Source: Diplodia intermedia
Lineage: Eukaryota > Ascomycota > Dothideomycetes > Botryosphaeriales > Botryosphaeriaceae
Reading direction: 5' to 3'
Assembly (NCBI GenBank): GCA_021495925.1
Contig: JAKEKT010000036.1
Span: 62,001 to 126,000 of the forward strand
Length of the DNA: 64,000 nucleotides
Within the stretch, counting starts at the first letter, position 1, and every line of letters starts with the position of its first letter. The notes beneath the pieces were generated by a model, which ran no database searches, had not been told where the DNA came from, and saw nothing but the letters and a program-made list of their open reading frames with translations. Shown here one piece after another: positions 53,501 to 63,700 of the stretch. The position numbers were made by a program, and so were the translations under genes.

Positions 53501-54014
53501 AAGTTATAAATAAAAGAAATCTAGATTAAGATAAAAGCTTTTCTTAATTACTTACTTTCTAGAAGTAAATAAAGAGATTAATAAAGCTAACGCGAATATT
53601 AAAGATTTTAAGAGACTAAAAAACGTTTTAGTATTAAGCTTAAATTATATAAGACGTTTATATATATAAAACTCTTTAGTAAGATCTAAGAAAGAGGCTT
53701 TTAATAGACTTTAAAGTAGAATTTTTAAATATAAAAAAGAGCTATTATAATATAACTTTAAAAATAAATTTTTTAGTATTATATAATTCTCTATATAAAG
53801 TTTAGAGCGAGTTTAAGTAATTTTTAAGAATAAAGAAAGCTATAAAGCTCTAACTAATTTAATACTATCTAAAGTATCTTTTTTTCTACGTACTATATAA
53901 TAGCGCGTACGTCTACGAAGCTAAAAATTAAGATTCTAGCTAAGAAAATTAAGGGCTTTTAAATAGTATTAATTTTAGCGTAATTCTTAAAAGTTAAATT
54001 TAAAGAGTTATTAC
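47502..54014 (-). mobile_element. LINE copy 8, full length (~6.5 kb), RIP-dead
   Basis: Runs from the reversed TAAA-type tail at ~47,502 to a 5' end near 54,005, with all LINE regions in order on the minus strand. A 14-bp perfect target duplication proves insertion into the copia element. The tail is slightly irregular (TATT mixed with TAAA complements). Confidence 0.88.
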
Positions 54015-56330
54015 TTATTAAAGATATTAATATAGATAGATTCTACTTTATATTTACTTTTTTATTAAAAGACGTAAAGGGTTTTTCTTTAGATACTTAG
54101 TAAAGCGTATAAGAATTAGAGATTTAATTAGTATTAAGATTTTTATTTATATAAAACTAATAAATAGACTTTTTATTACTATTTATAAGGTTTTTAAAGT
54201 CTAAATAAATACGTAATATAATCTTATCTAGTTTCTCGTTAATATCTATAAGATACTAGAAGATATTAAAGTTATTTTAGAAGTATCTAATAAATTTATT
54301 AAAAGTAATATCTCTTATATAAATAATCTTTAAATCTAGTAAGTACTAAATATAATAGATATTAGTAGAATTATAGTCTATAAAATAGTCTATAAAAATA
54401 CGCTCTTATAATTTATTACTATAAAAAATAAGCTTATTAAGCGCGTAAATCTTATAGTTATAAATATATAAATAAGTAACGTTAGACTTTTTTATATAAA
54501 CTAGTTTAAAAGAAGTAATCTAATTATATTACTTTATAGAGATTCTATTTAAAATATATATTATCGCTTTAAATACTTTAGACTAGAGCAAATTAAATAG
54601 ATTTATTATAATATAAAGCGCGCGCGCTTTTATAATAAGTAAATACTCTAATTACTCTATATAGTTATTTTAAATAAATATATACGATAAGATAATCTTC
54701 TAAATAATATTTCGTTATTAAAGATTCTTTTTAAATAGATTATTAAATATTCTCTTATTATTAGATTATAGAAAGACGATTCTTTAATTTAAGCGATTAT
54801 AAATAAGTAATAGTATATTTAGTATAATATAATTATACTTATACTTATTTAGATAAGTCTTTATAAATACGTAGTTAGTAGCTACGTACTCTAGATAGAT
54901 AATCTACTAATACTAGTTATATATAGAGTTTATCTAAATAAAATCTATTAATATTTTAAAGAATAGTTTAGTTAACTTTTTTTTATATTTAAAGAATCGC
55001 GTAATTAGCTAATAAGTCTTATTATAAGCGTAAACGTTATAATATACGAATATTAAATTTTTAATAAGTACTACTTTTTTAACTATATTTAATAAGGTCT
55101 AAATAACGTTATTATTTATATAAATAAAGATATCGTACTATTACGAAGAAGATAGATTATAAGTAGTAATACTAGTTATAATTACTATTAATTATACTTT
55201 TATATATTTAATAAAGAATTAATCTTTTATATAAATAAAATTATATATAAAGCTATTATTCTTCTTATTATATAAGTAGTATTTATTTATATTAATATAA
55301 ACGTTCTTCTCTTCTATCTTAGTAATAGAAAGAAGATTTACTATAAATATTAAAATATAAACGGCGTCTTTAAAAGTAATAATCTTTAGCTTTTTATCTC
55401 TTTTTATATTAATAATAACGTTATTAAACGACTTAATTAGAAGTCTATTATTATTATAAATTATAAAGTTATCTAGACTAATATTTCTCTTCTTCGTATA
55501 TCGCTTCTTTATAAAGTAATTATATACGTAATACGTAAATCTAGTATTAATAAGCTAGAAGCGTTCTAAAATAGTAGAACTTTTATATCTAGTAATAAAT
55601 AAAATTAGAAGTTCTTTAGTAGTATTTACTATTATAGTAATAAATAAAGTAATAAATATATAATTATTATTATTATACTACTTATTATTCTTTTCTTTAT
55701 TCTTATTATTATTATTATTATTATTATACTTTTTATTATACTTACTAATAGTATCTTTAAGTATCTTTTTTAGTAAGAGATTCTTTTTTAACTACTTATT
55801 AACGCGCTTCTAAATCTTCTTATTAAAAGTCTAGTTAGAAGGCTTATTTAATATTTTAAAGTTTAAATATTAATAAATTATTAGATTTCTATAGTTTTTA
55901 TTATAAATATATAAGAGTAACTTCTTCTAGTATTAATTATAAAGTAACGTAGAGAAAATATTATATTCTCTACTTCTTAAAATATCTTATAAGACTATAA
56001 AGTTAATAGTAAAGTAGTAACTATAAAAGTTACTTATAATATTATTAATTATTATTTTATTATCGCTATAACGAATCTTCTTAAGAATTATAGTATTATA
56101 CGCTAGATCGTACTCTCTAAAAAAATATAAAAATATTTAAACGTCTCTTACTTCTTAAATATTAAATAGATTAATCGCTTTAGTCTTTATAATAAAGAAC
56201 TTCTAGCTCTCTATCTATTTAAAGATATCGTAATTATAAGAAGATTTAAGAAGATTCTTAAAATTATTTAAAAGAATCTTTTATTATATTATATTATTAG
56301 ATTTTATACGCGTTTAAAGCGCGCGTAAAA
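54015..56330 (-). mobile_element. Ty1/copia gag-protease-integrase segment, RIP-dead
   Basis: One minus-strand frame, interrupted only by RIP-type stops, can be followed from ~56,310 down. Gag comes first (SREYNIFSTLL, then PSN-TFNKK), followed by an Asn-rich run at 55,702-55,728. The protease lies near 55,540 with LINTRFTYYVYN, where copia has a D-T/S-G core followed by HVCN, and then NLLSITKIE. An integrase N-terminal region with a damaged zinc finger lies near 55,000-55,100. The order gag-PR-INT here, with RT further along the minus strand at 40 kb, identifies Ty1/copia rather than gypsy. A gag zinc knuckle was not seen. Confidence 0.82.
55702..55728 (-). repeat. (TTA)n run coding Asn repeat in copia gag
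   Basis: The plus strand shows tandem TTA; on the minus strand this is AAT repeated, encoding poly-Asn in frame with the gag/protease reading, as is common in copia-type gag proteins. Confidence 0.75.
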
Positions 56331-57240
56331 GCGTATATAAGTAAAAGTTATTAAGACGTTTTAATAAAGATAATAAATATCTTAATACTAAATTCTTAAT
56401 AAATAATAAAAGATTATTTATTTTCTTTTTTAGTTATTTATACTTCTTTTTAGCGTATTTATACTTTTTATAATATTATTTTAGATTCTTCTCGTTCTTA
56501 TCTTTTTATAGATAAGACTATTTAAATATCTAAAGTTATTTAAAGTAACTCTCTTTAGATAAGTTAATATACTAAAAGATCGTCGTCTTCTTCGCTTATA
56601 AGTAAATAATATATTACTAGCTATTTTAGTCTTCTCTTATTTTAAGTATTATAACGAGCTTAGACGACGTACTATTAAATAATATAGTAGATAGTACTAA
56701 ACGATAATTAGCTTTATTAAAGTTAATAATATTACGATAAACTATCTCGTTAAATTAAAGAATTAATAAGTTATAGATAAACTAAAACGTACTAGTAAAT
56801 AATATAATACTACTATAATATATAAATAATATTATACTAGCTAAAAGCGACTTCTTTAAATATATAGACTTATAAGTAGATACTTTAAGCGCTATAGTTA
56901 ATAAATTAGTATTATAAGAGATATTAAGATCTAAAATATAGTAACTTTACTTTATAATTATATATTATCTAGATATCTTTAGAATAATAATAATAGTATA
57001 AATAGTATTTTAGAAGAATACGCTAGATAATAAAAAGTATCTACTACGTAGCTAAACTTATAACTATTAAAATTTAAATAAATAAGAATATATTTATATA
57101 TCTATTAAAGATAAAATATAAGAAGCGATAGAGAACTACTTTAAAGATCGCTTATATATTCTACTTCTTACTAACTAAGCTATTTACTATTATAAATACT
57201 TATATTCTAATATTTATTATCGCTATCTTACTATTTACTT
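56331..57240. other. RIP-mutated stretch, probably copia 5' leader/LTR plus upstream of the HET gene
   Basis: This segment is between the likely gag start and the first readable HET codons. It has no CA/TG, no LINE homology and no recognisable frame. The 5' LTR of the copia element should lie here. RIP would have turned its TG...CA ends into TA...TA, so I cannot place the borders. The start codon and promoter of the HET gene should also fall in the right part. Confidence 0.5.
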
Positions 57241-58800
57241 TATATTAGATCTTATTTATTTAGACTTATTAAAATCTAGAAAGAATCTAGATATTATACT
57301 ATACTATCTTATTACTAGGGTTATAAGCTAGAGAAATACTTTAAAACGCTATTTTTAAATTTAAAGAGAATAAAATTAAAGGTTTTATAAAAAGATCTAT
57401 CTTTAATATTTAAGAATACTATAATAGTAGTATAAAAGCTTAAGGTCGACTTTATCTAGATTAATACGCTATATATTATATAGAACGATATTAAAGATAA
57501 GACTCTAATTTTTAATATTATAGGGCTTATTAGAGTCGAATCGCCGCTTAAGACTAATTAAGTAGACTAGAAAATAGAGTTCTTAAAGATAGCGTAATAC
57601 TACGTAGAAGCTTATTTTACGATTACTATAGACTTCTTTAAGGACCCTTCGATTTCTTTTTTAGGCCGCCTACTTTAAAAGTACCAGCCTATTACTAAAA
57701 TGGTTGGTTCCTATGCCATTTCTTGCAAAAGAATTCAGAGTCACTGGAACCTGTTCCCTAGTGACGCCAATCCGGTATTAGACCGAGGGTGGACTTTCTA
57801 AGAATCGGCATTGTCGAAACGAACTATCCATTATCTAGCCGGTGGCCTCCTATAGGAATGTTTATTAACAGTGGAGACTCAGCAGGACATTCAAGACAAA
57901 CAGGATTGGCCTCTATCGAATACGGGGCTGTCGAAGAAATTTCGCCGCATGCTTACTACTCAGCACAATGAGAGGCAAGGACAACTCTCTTACTCTGAAC
58001 CAGAGTATAGAGCCTACCGGTATCGGCTTGAGGGGTGGATGGATCTAGTACGCGAATATTCATCAAGGCGCGTTACCTTGCATACCGACAAGCTACCGGC
58101 TTTCAGTGGGATTGCAAGCGCTGTACAACAAGCCCCCGGCTGGACTTATCTTGCAGGTATTTGGAAGGAGACACTTCCATATGGTCTTCTTTGGCACAAT
58201 ACAGACATCTCCTGCTTTGGAAATCTGCCGTCGCCCATGCCCGCCAGCGAAGGCTCCCCGAGCTGGTCTTGGGCGTCAATCAACGGGAGACTGGATTTCT
58301 ACCTATTTAAGGATGCACAGGATCAAACAAGCGACGCAAAGGTCTTGCATGCTGAGTGCGCGGCGGTTGGACTTAACCCGTTTGGTCAGACAAAAGGTGG
58401 TTACATCACGCTCCGGGGAAAACTCACTGTTGCTCGTCTATCGCTCCAACGCCCTTGGTATGTTCTAAAGCCATTGAACGGTTCAGCTGAAGATCTGGTT
58501 TACATGGACACTGACGTGGAGGAATGTCTCTGTATGACCCCGATTTTTTCTGGGGTGAAGACTGCACGAAGGAAACCTGGATGTGCGATAGCTGGTCAGC
58601 GAGAACTAAATAGTGTCTTCGTTGAGCTACTTCTGATTGCGAAGGATCGGCCGGGCAATATGTACTACCTCGTTCTTGGGCGATCCAATGTAGTTCATGG
58701 TGCGCATGTGCGTCTTGGTATGTTATGGATCGGGGAGGAGCGTATGAGCGAGTATCATTCCGGGGAGTTGGAGAATCCCATTCTAGTAACGATCATATAG
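57241..58800 (+). pseudogene. HET-domain protein gene, N-terminal half destroyed by RIP
   Basis: HET proteins mediate nonself recognition and cell death after fusion of unlike hyphae; other family members have unknown roles. A single frame runs from 57,241 to the TAG at 58,798. It shows the conserved HET order: LSYCWG (57,304, now LSYY*G), then DFIWIDTLCIIQND (57,448, now with stops and C-to-Y and D-to-N changes), YYVEAYFTI (57,598), DRGWTFQE (57,781, Q now TAA) and LAGGLLWE (57,835, W now TAG). Then come TDKLPAFSGIA, YLAGIWKETLP and PSWSWAS in the intact part. The in-frame stops are at 57,277, 57,316, 57,388, 57,433, 57,457, 57,481, 57,559, 57,568, 57,595, 57,676, 57,799 and 57,853. All are TAA or TAG. 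From 57,856 on, the frame is open. GTG-initiated readings at 57,871 are artefacts. The true start is lost upstream. Confidence 0.87.
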
Positions 58801-59658
58801 CCAATGAGATCTTCTTTTCGGTGAGTCGTATTCATACATACTTGCCGTCTCAAGGGTAGCCACAATGTGAAAGCAATGCACGAGCCTCAGGGTTGCCTCT
58901 TGGAGATATGATCAACATTAAGGCGCAACTCTTGTACGGTTTTGGTCCAAAGAGCCGGAGAAAATAGCTTGGTGAAGTTGTTCAATGCAAATGCACTTGA
59001 ATATACGCCACAATGCACGCAAACGAAGCAGAAGACAGCGGCAGACTAGTTTATAACAGAGGTGGACACATGGGCTACATGGAGATATGGTTTCGCAATT
59101 GACGTCCGCAAGAGCGGCGAGCGGGCGGGGATGACGAGTGCTGGGTGAGAAGGCCGCGCCAACGCAAAAACAGTATGGAGACGACAGCGGGGGCAGTCAG
59201 CGGATAACCTTGACAAGGCTCTATAGCGCTAATGGAATGTTCTCGTTTGTCGTCACACCGCATTTTCCTGCCCGATTGCTGACTTGTTGTGGTGCGCTCA
59301 GCTGGCTGTGCCGCTCCAGCCTCCGCCGCTCCACTTGCTGTGCCGCATCAGCGGCTGCTGGTTTTAGGTTCCGTCACGGCGCGTATTTCACTGGCGGCTA
59401 TTTACCAGCACGAAATGGATTGCTGAAACGTCTAGGGTAGCAAACTATAAGTGGTCAATATCTTTGTCGTTGTTTTTGAGGGATATTTACAGTCGCACAA
59501 TCTTCCCTTACAATTTTCTTTCACCCACCAATCCACCTACCAACCCGTCCTGCGTTTCTTTCTAGTTCTTCTTATCCAAAAGGTATCCAGAATTCCCATT
59601 GCTCACCTAGAAACACACTCAACGCCGCTAACGCAAACCCAGCACTCCCACACGTACC
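58801..59658. other. Intergenic region between HET pseudogene and fascin-like gene
   Basis: Normal base composition, no RIP mark. Short frames at 59,138-59,440 (+) and 59,075-59,263 (-) show no family resemblance and are probably chance. The right part, 59,500-59,655, is rich in C, T and A, as in many fungal promoters and 5' UTRs; CTATAAGT at 59,445 could be a TATA-like element. Nothing else is recognised. Confidence 0.5.
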
Positions 59659-60195
59659 ATGGACCTCATCCCCGCCCAACCCCTGGGCCCCGACGACGAC
59701 GACTCAACCATCCACACAGCCCTGACTCCCCCCTCAACCTCCGCCTCCATCCACCACCTCCACCTCCACCACCAGCCCACCGCGCAACCCCACTTCTCCC
59801 CAACCCCGCACCCGGGCGCCACCGTCCTCATCAAAGCCGTGCTCTCCAACAAGGTCATCACGCTCCGCGGCGGGCGCATCATCATCTCCCCGCCCGACGG
59901 CCGCGCGTCGCTCTGGGAGTGCATGGAATCGAACGGCTGGCTCGGCTTCCGCAGCGCCGTGTCGGGCGCGTTCCTGGGGCGCGACTGGAACCTGGATCTG
60001 TGCTGCTCGGCGGGCTGGCATCGCGCGTGGGAGAGGTTTCGCGTAAGGGAGAAGCCGGACAGAGGGGGCTGCGTGCTGTTGATGGATCATTGGTGGTCGC
60101 TGAGGCATGTGGGGGTGAAGGGGGAGAGGTTGGCGGTGGTGGAGAATTGGGAGGTGGATGAGGTGGTTTGGGAGTTTGGGGAGGTTGAGGCTTAG
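59659..60195 (+). CDS. Predicted beta-trefoil (fascin-like) small protein
   Basis: A 178-residue single-exon protein. ATG at 59,659 has a good context (ACC before, G after), and a C/T-rich leader precedes it. Residues 1-50 are low complexity (Asp, His, Pro, Ser). Residues ~53-178 form one domain: VITLRGGRIIISPPDG, WECMESNGWLGFRSAVSG, FLGRD, CCSA, W-RAWERF, GGCVLLM and a final VWEF. The GWLGFR / FLG-D spacing is that of a beta-trefoil unit as in fascin-like and ricin-B-like folds. Fungi carry many such uncharacterised proteins with this same pattern. No signal peptide or membrane segment is visible. Function is unknown; actin bundling should not be assumed. It is convergent with the ankyrin gene. 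GC-rich frames on the opposite strand (59,628-60,492) are shadows. Confidence 0.8.
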   Translation: MDLIPAQPLGPDDDDSTIHTALTPPSTSASIHHLHLHHQPTAQPHFSPTPHPGATVLIKAVLSNKVITLRGGRIIISPPDGRASLWECMESNGWLGFRSAVSGAFLGRDWNLDLCCSAGWHRAWERFRVREKPDRGGCVLLMDHWWSLRHVGVKGERLAVVENWEVDEVVWEFGEVEA

Positions 60196-60718
60196 GGCGG
60201 GGGGATTGGGTGGTGTTGGGACTGCGGGTTTGGGGGCTGGAGTGGGAGGCTGGAAGCGTTGGGTTGGAGGGGACTTGATTTTTCTGTCTGTTTGTATGTC
60301 ATTCTTTAGCCTGAAGTAGTTGAGGAGTATATGTGAAATGATCTCAACCTTTCTGTAGTTTGCGTGTCCCCCAGGCACATTCTTGGCGGTGTCAACCAGC
60401 GTAGCAGTGGTCAGTGTTGGCTCCGTAGGAGCTAAGTAGCGGTGGCGAAAATGGAAAGCAGTCAAGCTGGTGTACTTAGAAAGTAGGGCCAAGAATGACC
60501 CTCGAAAAATCCAACAGCTGAAGTATACACCCTCAAAATTGAAAGGGTAGTTCTATCACGCTTCAGGGCAAGATTCACGGGAACAAACACCTAAATTCAA
60601 CCATACATAGAAGCATAAGGAACGCCATGACACCTATCCAACTCAGCCAATTTAGCTACATATGAGCACACCTGTAGTGATGCATACCCCGCCAGTAGAC
60701 CTAAACACTCGCTCCACT
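60196..60718. other. Convergent intergenic spacer
   Basis: These 523 bp separate the 3' ends of the fascin-like gene (+) and the ankyrin gene (-) and must hold both 3' UTRs and polyadenylation sites. The first ~80 bp are G-rich. No gene, repeat or RIP mark is seen. Confidence 0.55.
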
Positions 60719-63700
60719 TCAAGGCAAACCCCTCCAAACAGTCCCTCCGCGGCTCATCCGGAACTCGTTGAGCCTGACACAGTGCTCCAGCATCGACTCT
60801 CCTGTGCGCCGCTTTAGCTCCCCTTCGAGAGGTACTTCCACCTCATCAATACCCGACCACAGCCCGCAGGCCTGATCTCTCGTACTCGGTATTGCAGTGT
60901 CGTTGAGAGTCTTTTGGCCAGTGAAGCGGCCGCAGAGAAGCCACGCAGCAAGCTTTGGGAAACGCTTTGCTGCCCCCACTCCATCCCAGACCGTTCCGTC
61001 TTTTTGGTAGGATATTGTGGCTCCTCGGCGGACGAGCAATTTGACTAATGAAAAGCGGCCAGCGGTACAGGCGGTCACGAGGGGTGTGCCTTCGTACTCT
61101 TCGTGGTACTCGATGTCGGCGCCGTATTGTAACAAGATCTCGAGCATTTCGGGCTTGTTGGCGGCTACGGCAACGTGCAAAGCGCTGGCAGTATCTGCGC
61201 GTTTCGCTTGCTCAAGTGTCGGAAATGGAACGGATGAGGGCGAGGTGCGGCGTATCAGTTTTCGCAATGTTGATGGCTTCTCCTCTTTGATGATATCATC
61301 CAGAGAAATGTGGGAGAGGCCGCCGATGTGGTCAAATGCTAAAGTCGAGTTAAGTGCTAGAGATTTAACACCCGGATTAGAGTTGATGAGAGCGACCTCT
61401 AATAACTCAAAAGAACCACACTGGTTCAGAGTCGAACGATGTCCCTTGCTAAGGATGGCTGCAAGAGTCTCGGCTGATGAGAGGCAAGCGTAGCTCATGA
61501 TGTTCTGCCCGCCAAGGTCCCTAAGTGAAAGGTTTGCTCCATATTCACAGAGCGTGTGGAGTACTTCGACATTTTCCGTAGCTGTAGCTACAAATGCCGG
61601 TGTTCGAAGATAGTCGTCTCGTGCATCAACCCAAGCACCATGCTGGATGAGGAGCGATGTGAGGTCAGATGAGGTAATCTTGGCTGCGTAGTGAAGTGGT
61701 GTTTTGCAGGAACTGTCGAGTGCGTCAACGTTCGCACCGTACTGTAGAAGCAGCTTCGTAGACTTCTCGTCTTTGAAGCCTACAGCTAGATGTAGGGCTG
61801 TGAGACCCTCTATGTCCTCCAAGTCCGACCCCTGACTGTCACTGGAACTCTCCTTGTCAAGCCACAGGAGATCAGTTGTGCGGAGCTGCATATCCACTAT
61901 GCTTGTAGACCGGAGAACTTCAAGGTCTAATTTGTGCGAAATTTCGACTGGCGAGGCTTGATCAACCGCGGCTGTGTCCATTACACCATCGTGTGCTACT
62001 TGGAAAGTACCGTGTTTGGTGTGCTCTTGAATGTATTCAAGGAGAACTTGTAGACACTGATGGCTTTTGAAGCATACCGCGGCAAAGACCAAATAGTCTT
62101 CAATGAGAAACCGAGGATGCGACATGTGTTTGAGAGCCAGTTTGAATAGGCCTTCGTTCTCGTTTCTCAATGCGATGAGTAGCGGAGTATACCCCGGATA
62201 GGACGATTTCTCACAGAGTCGACCGTCGACCGGAAAGTCGTGTTCCAGGAGGTACTTCACCATGTCAGAGTCGTTTTCCTCGAATAACAGACAAGCGGGG
62301 GTGCAGTCCTCGCAGTCATCGTAGATAAAACGTGTCCTGACACCTTGTTCAATTAGCTCCCTGCAGAGAGCAAAATCGCGTTGCCGGAACGCAAGCCTCA
62401 GCGTGGTGGACAGAGTTTCTCCAGTGGATAAGCCTAGCCCTTAAAACGTGTAAGCGGTGGTGAATCATAAATTGAAGACCGGGTGACTTACTCGAATTAC
62501 TGAATTCGTGTTCTCGAAGAAGTAGTGCGGTTCTTTTGTGAGATCTGGTACGTGCGTGCCAGTATGGAGTAACATTGTTTTTGTCGGGGGCGTATGATGA
62601 TTTGAGTTTGAGAAGCGCGTTGACCGCACCGTCATTTGCATTCCTGGCAGCGTAATGCAGGGGCAACATACCCGAAAAGGTTGGAACGTCCACGCTTGCA
62701 CCTGCAGATACCAGGATATCGATGATCTCAACCTCTCCAGATTCTGCCGCGAAATGTAAAGCTGTCTTTCCTGAGTTGTCTGAGAATCGTGAGTCTGCTC
62801 CTATTGAAAGGAGGTACTTTACAGCATTGGCCGTACCACAGTACGCAACAATTTGCAATACGGACTCTCCACTACCTGCGCGGCAGTCAACATCAGTAAA
62901 TATACGATGTTCGAAGAGATACCGCAAGACTTCGGCTGCTTTGTCACTCCGACCTGCTGAGTGCCAGGTTTTACAACCAGACACCGTCAATTTGGTGTCC
63001 GCCCTGTTGTAAAAGCTCAAGTCAGTGGTTCTCGAAGATAAGTTCCCGAGAGCACCAACATCGTCCAGCATTTGCAGAACCGGCAAAGATCCCAACTTTG
63101 CCGCCGAATGGGCCACGGTTGTACCGCCGCAGTCCTGAACCGATGTATCTGCTCCAGCCTGGATGAGATAACGCACAAAGTCCAGCTTGCCCCGATTGAT
63201 GTTGTAAGCCGCAAGAAGCAATGGAGTACGGTTGCTGTACTGGTCCCGAAATTCGATATCTAGACCCGTATCTAGGAGCATCTCCATGAGGTCTGCGTCC
63301 TTCGCTTCAGATGTGCCAGAGCATAGCATGTGGAGGAGGTTGCGCCCGGATATGGGATGCGGTTTATTGAGAACGTCGTTGGCGCATCTCTCAATCAGAC
63401 CTCGAAGCAGCTCTTTTGAACTGCCGACTAAGCATGCAGAGTCGAGAACAGAGTTGTGATCATTCTCCGAGAGGCGCCAAGCTGGGTCGACACCACATTC
63501 CAGCAACTTCATAGCCAAATCCCCTTGCTCTTTTTCCACTGCCCAATGCAGAATTCGCACTCCGAGGGATGTTTTTGACAGCTTGTTGTCGGCTCGCATG
63601 TAGTCTAACATGGCGAGAAGTAAATCGATGAATATGCCGCGGTGGTAGTAGCCTAATCGCATACCACTGTGCGCTTCGAAAAGTACTTGGAGGGGATGCA

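Larger units (their letters stand above)
1..57660. repeat. RIP-mutated AT-rich block of nested retrotransposons
   Basis: Nearly all C and G here sit in CT, AG or CG contexts; CA and TG are almost missing. By eye I find none between 57,001 and 57,660 and only isolated cases elsewhere, apart from the less mutated LINE at 27,063-33,584. This is the known product of repeat-induced point mutation, which changes C to T on either strand, mostly at CpA. The block is built from LINE copies and one copia element. No intact gene is visible in it. The right border is sharp, near 57,660. It could be an AT isochore, or pericentromeric or subtelomeric; the sequence does not say which. Confidence 0.93.

Noticed and set aside
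54617..54628. Alternating GC run (possible Z-DNA or site)
   Set aside because: A single short run inside the copia remnant with no partner or context.
1..57660. Mitochondrial or other organellar AT-rich DNA
   Set aside because: The AT richness comes from CA/TG loss in nuclear retrotransposons with target duplications; no mitochondrial genes are seen.
57871..58800. An intact 309-residue gene starting at 57,871
   Set aside because: The first codon is GTG, and the homology to HET proteins runs upstream in the same frame through stops, so this is the surviving C-terminal half of a broken gene.
59138..59440. 100-residue open frame upstream of the fascin-like gene
   Set aside because: Cys/Ser/Arg-rich, with no recognisable family and overlapping a minus-strand frame; probably chance.
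59451..60492. Long frames in other registers and on the minus strand (e.g. 59,734-60,492)
   Set aside because: They are rich in Pro, His and Arg from GC-rich antisense or shifted reading of the fascin-like gene and lack any domain.
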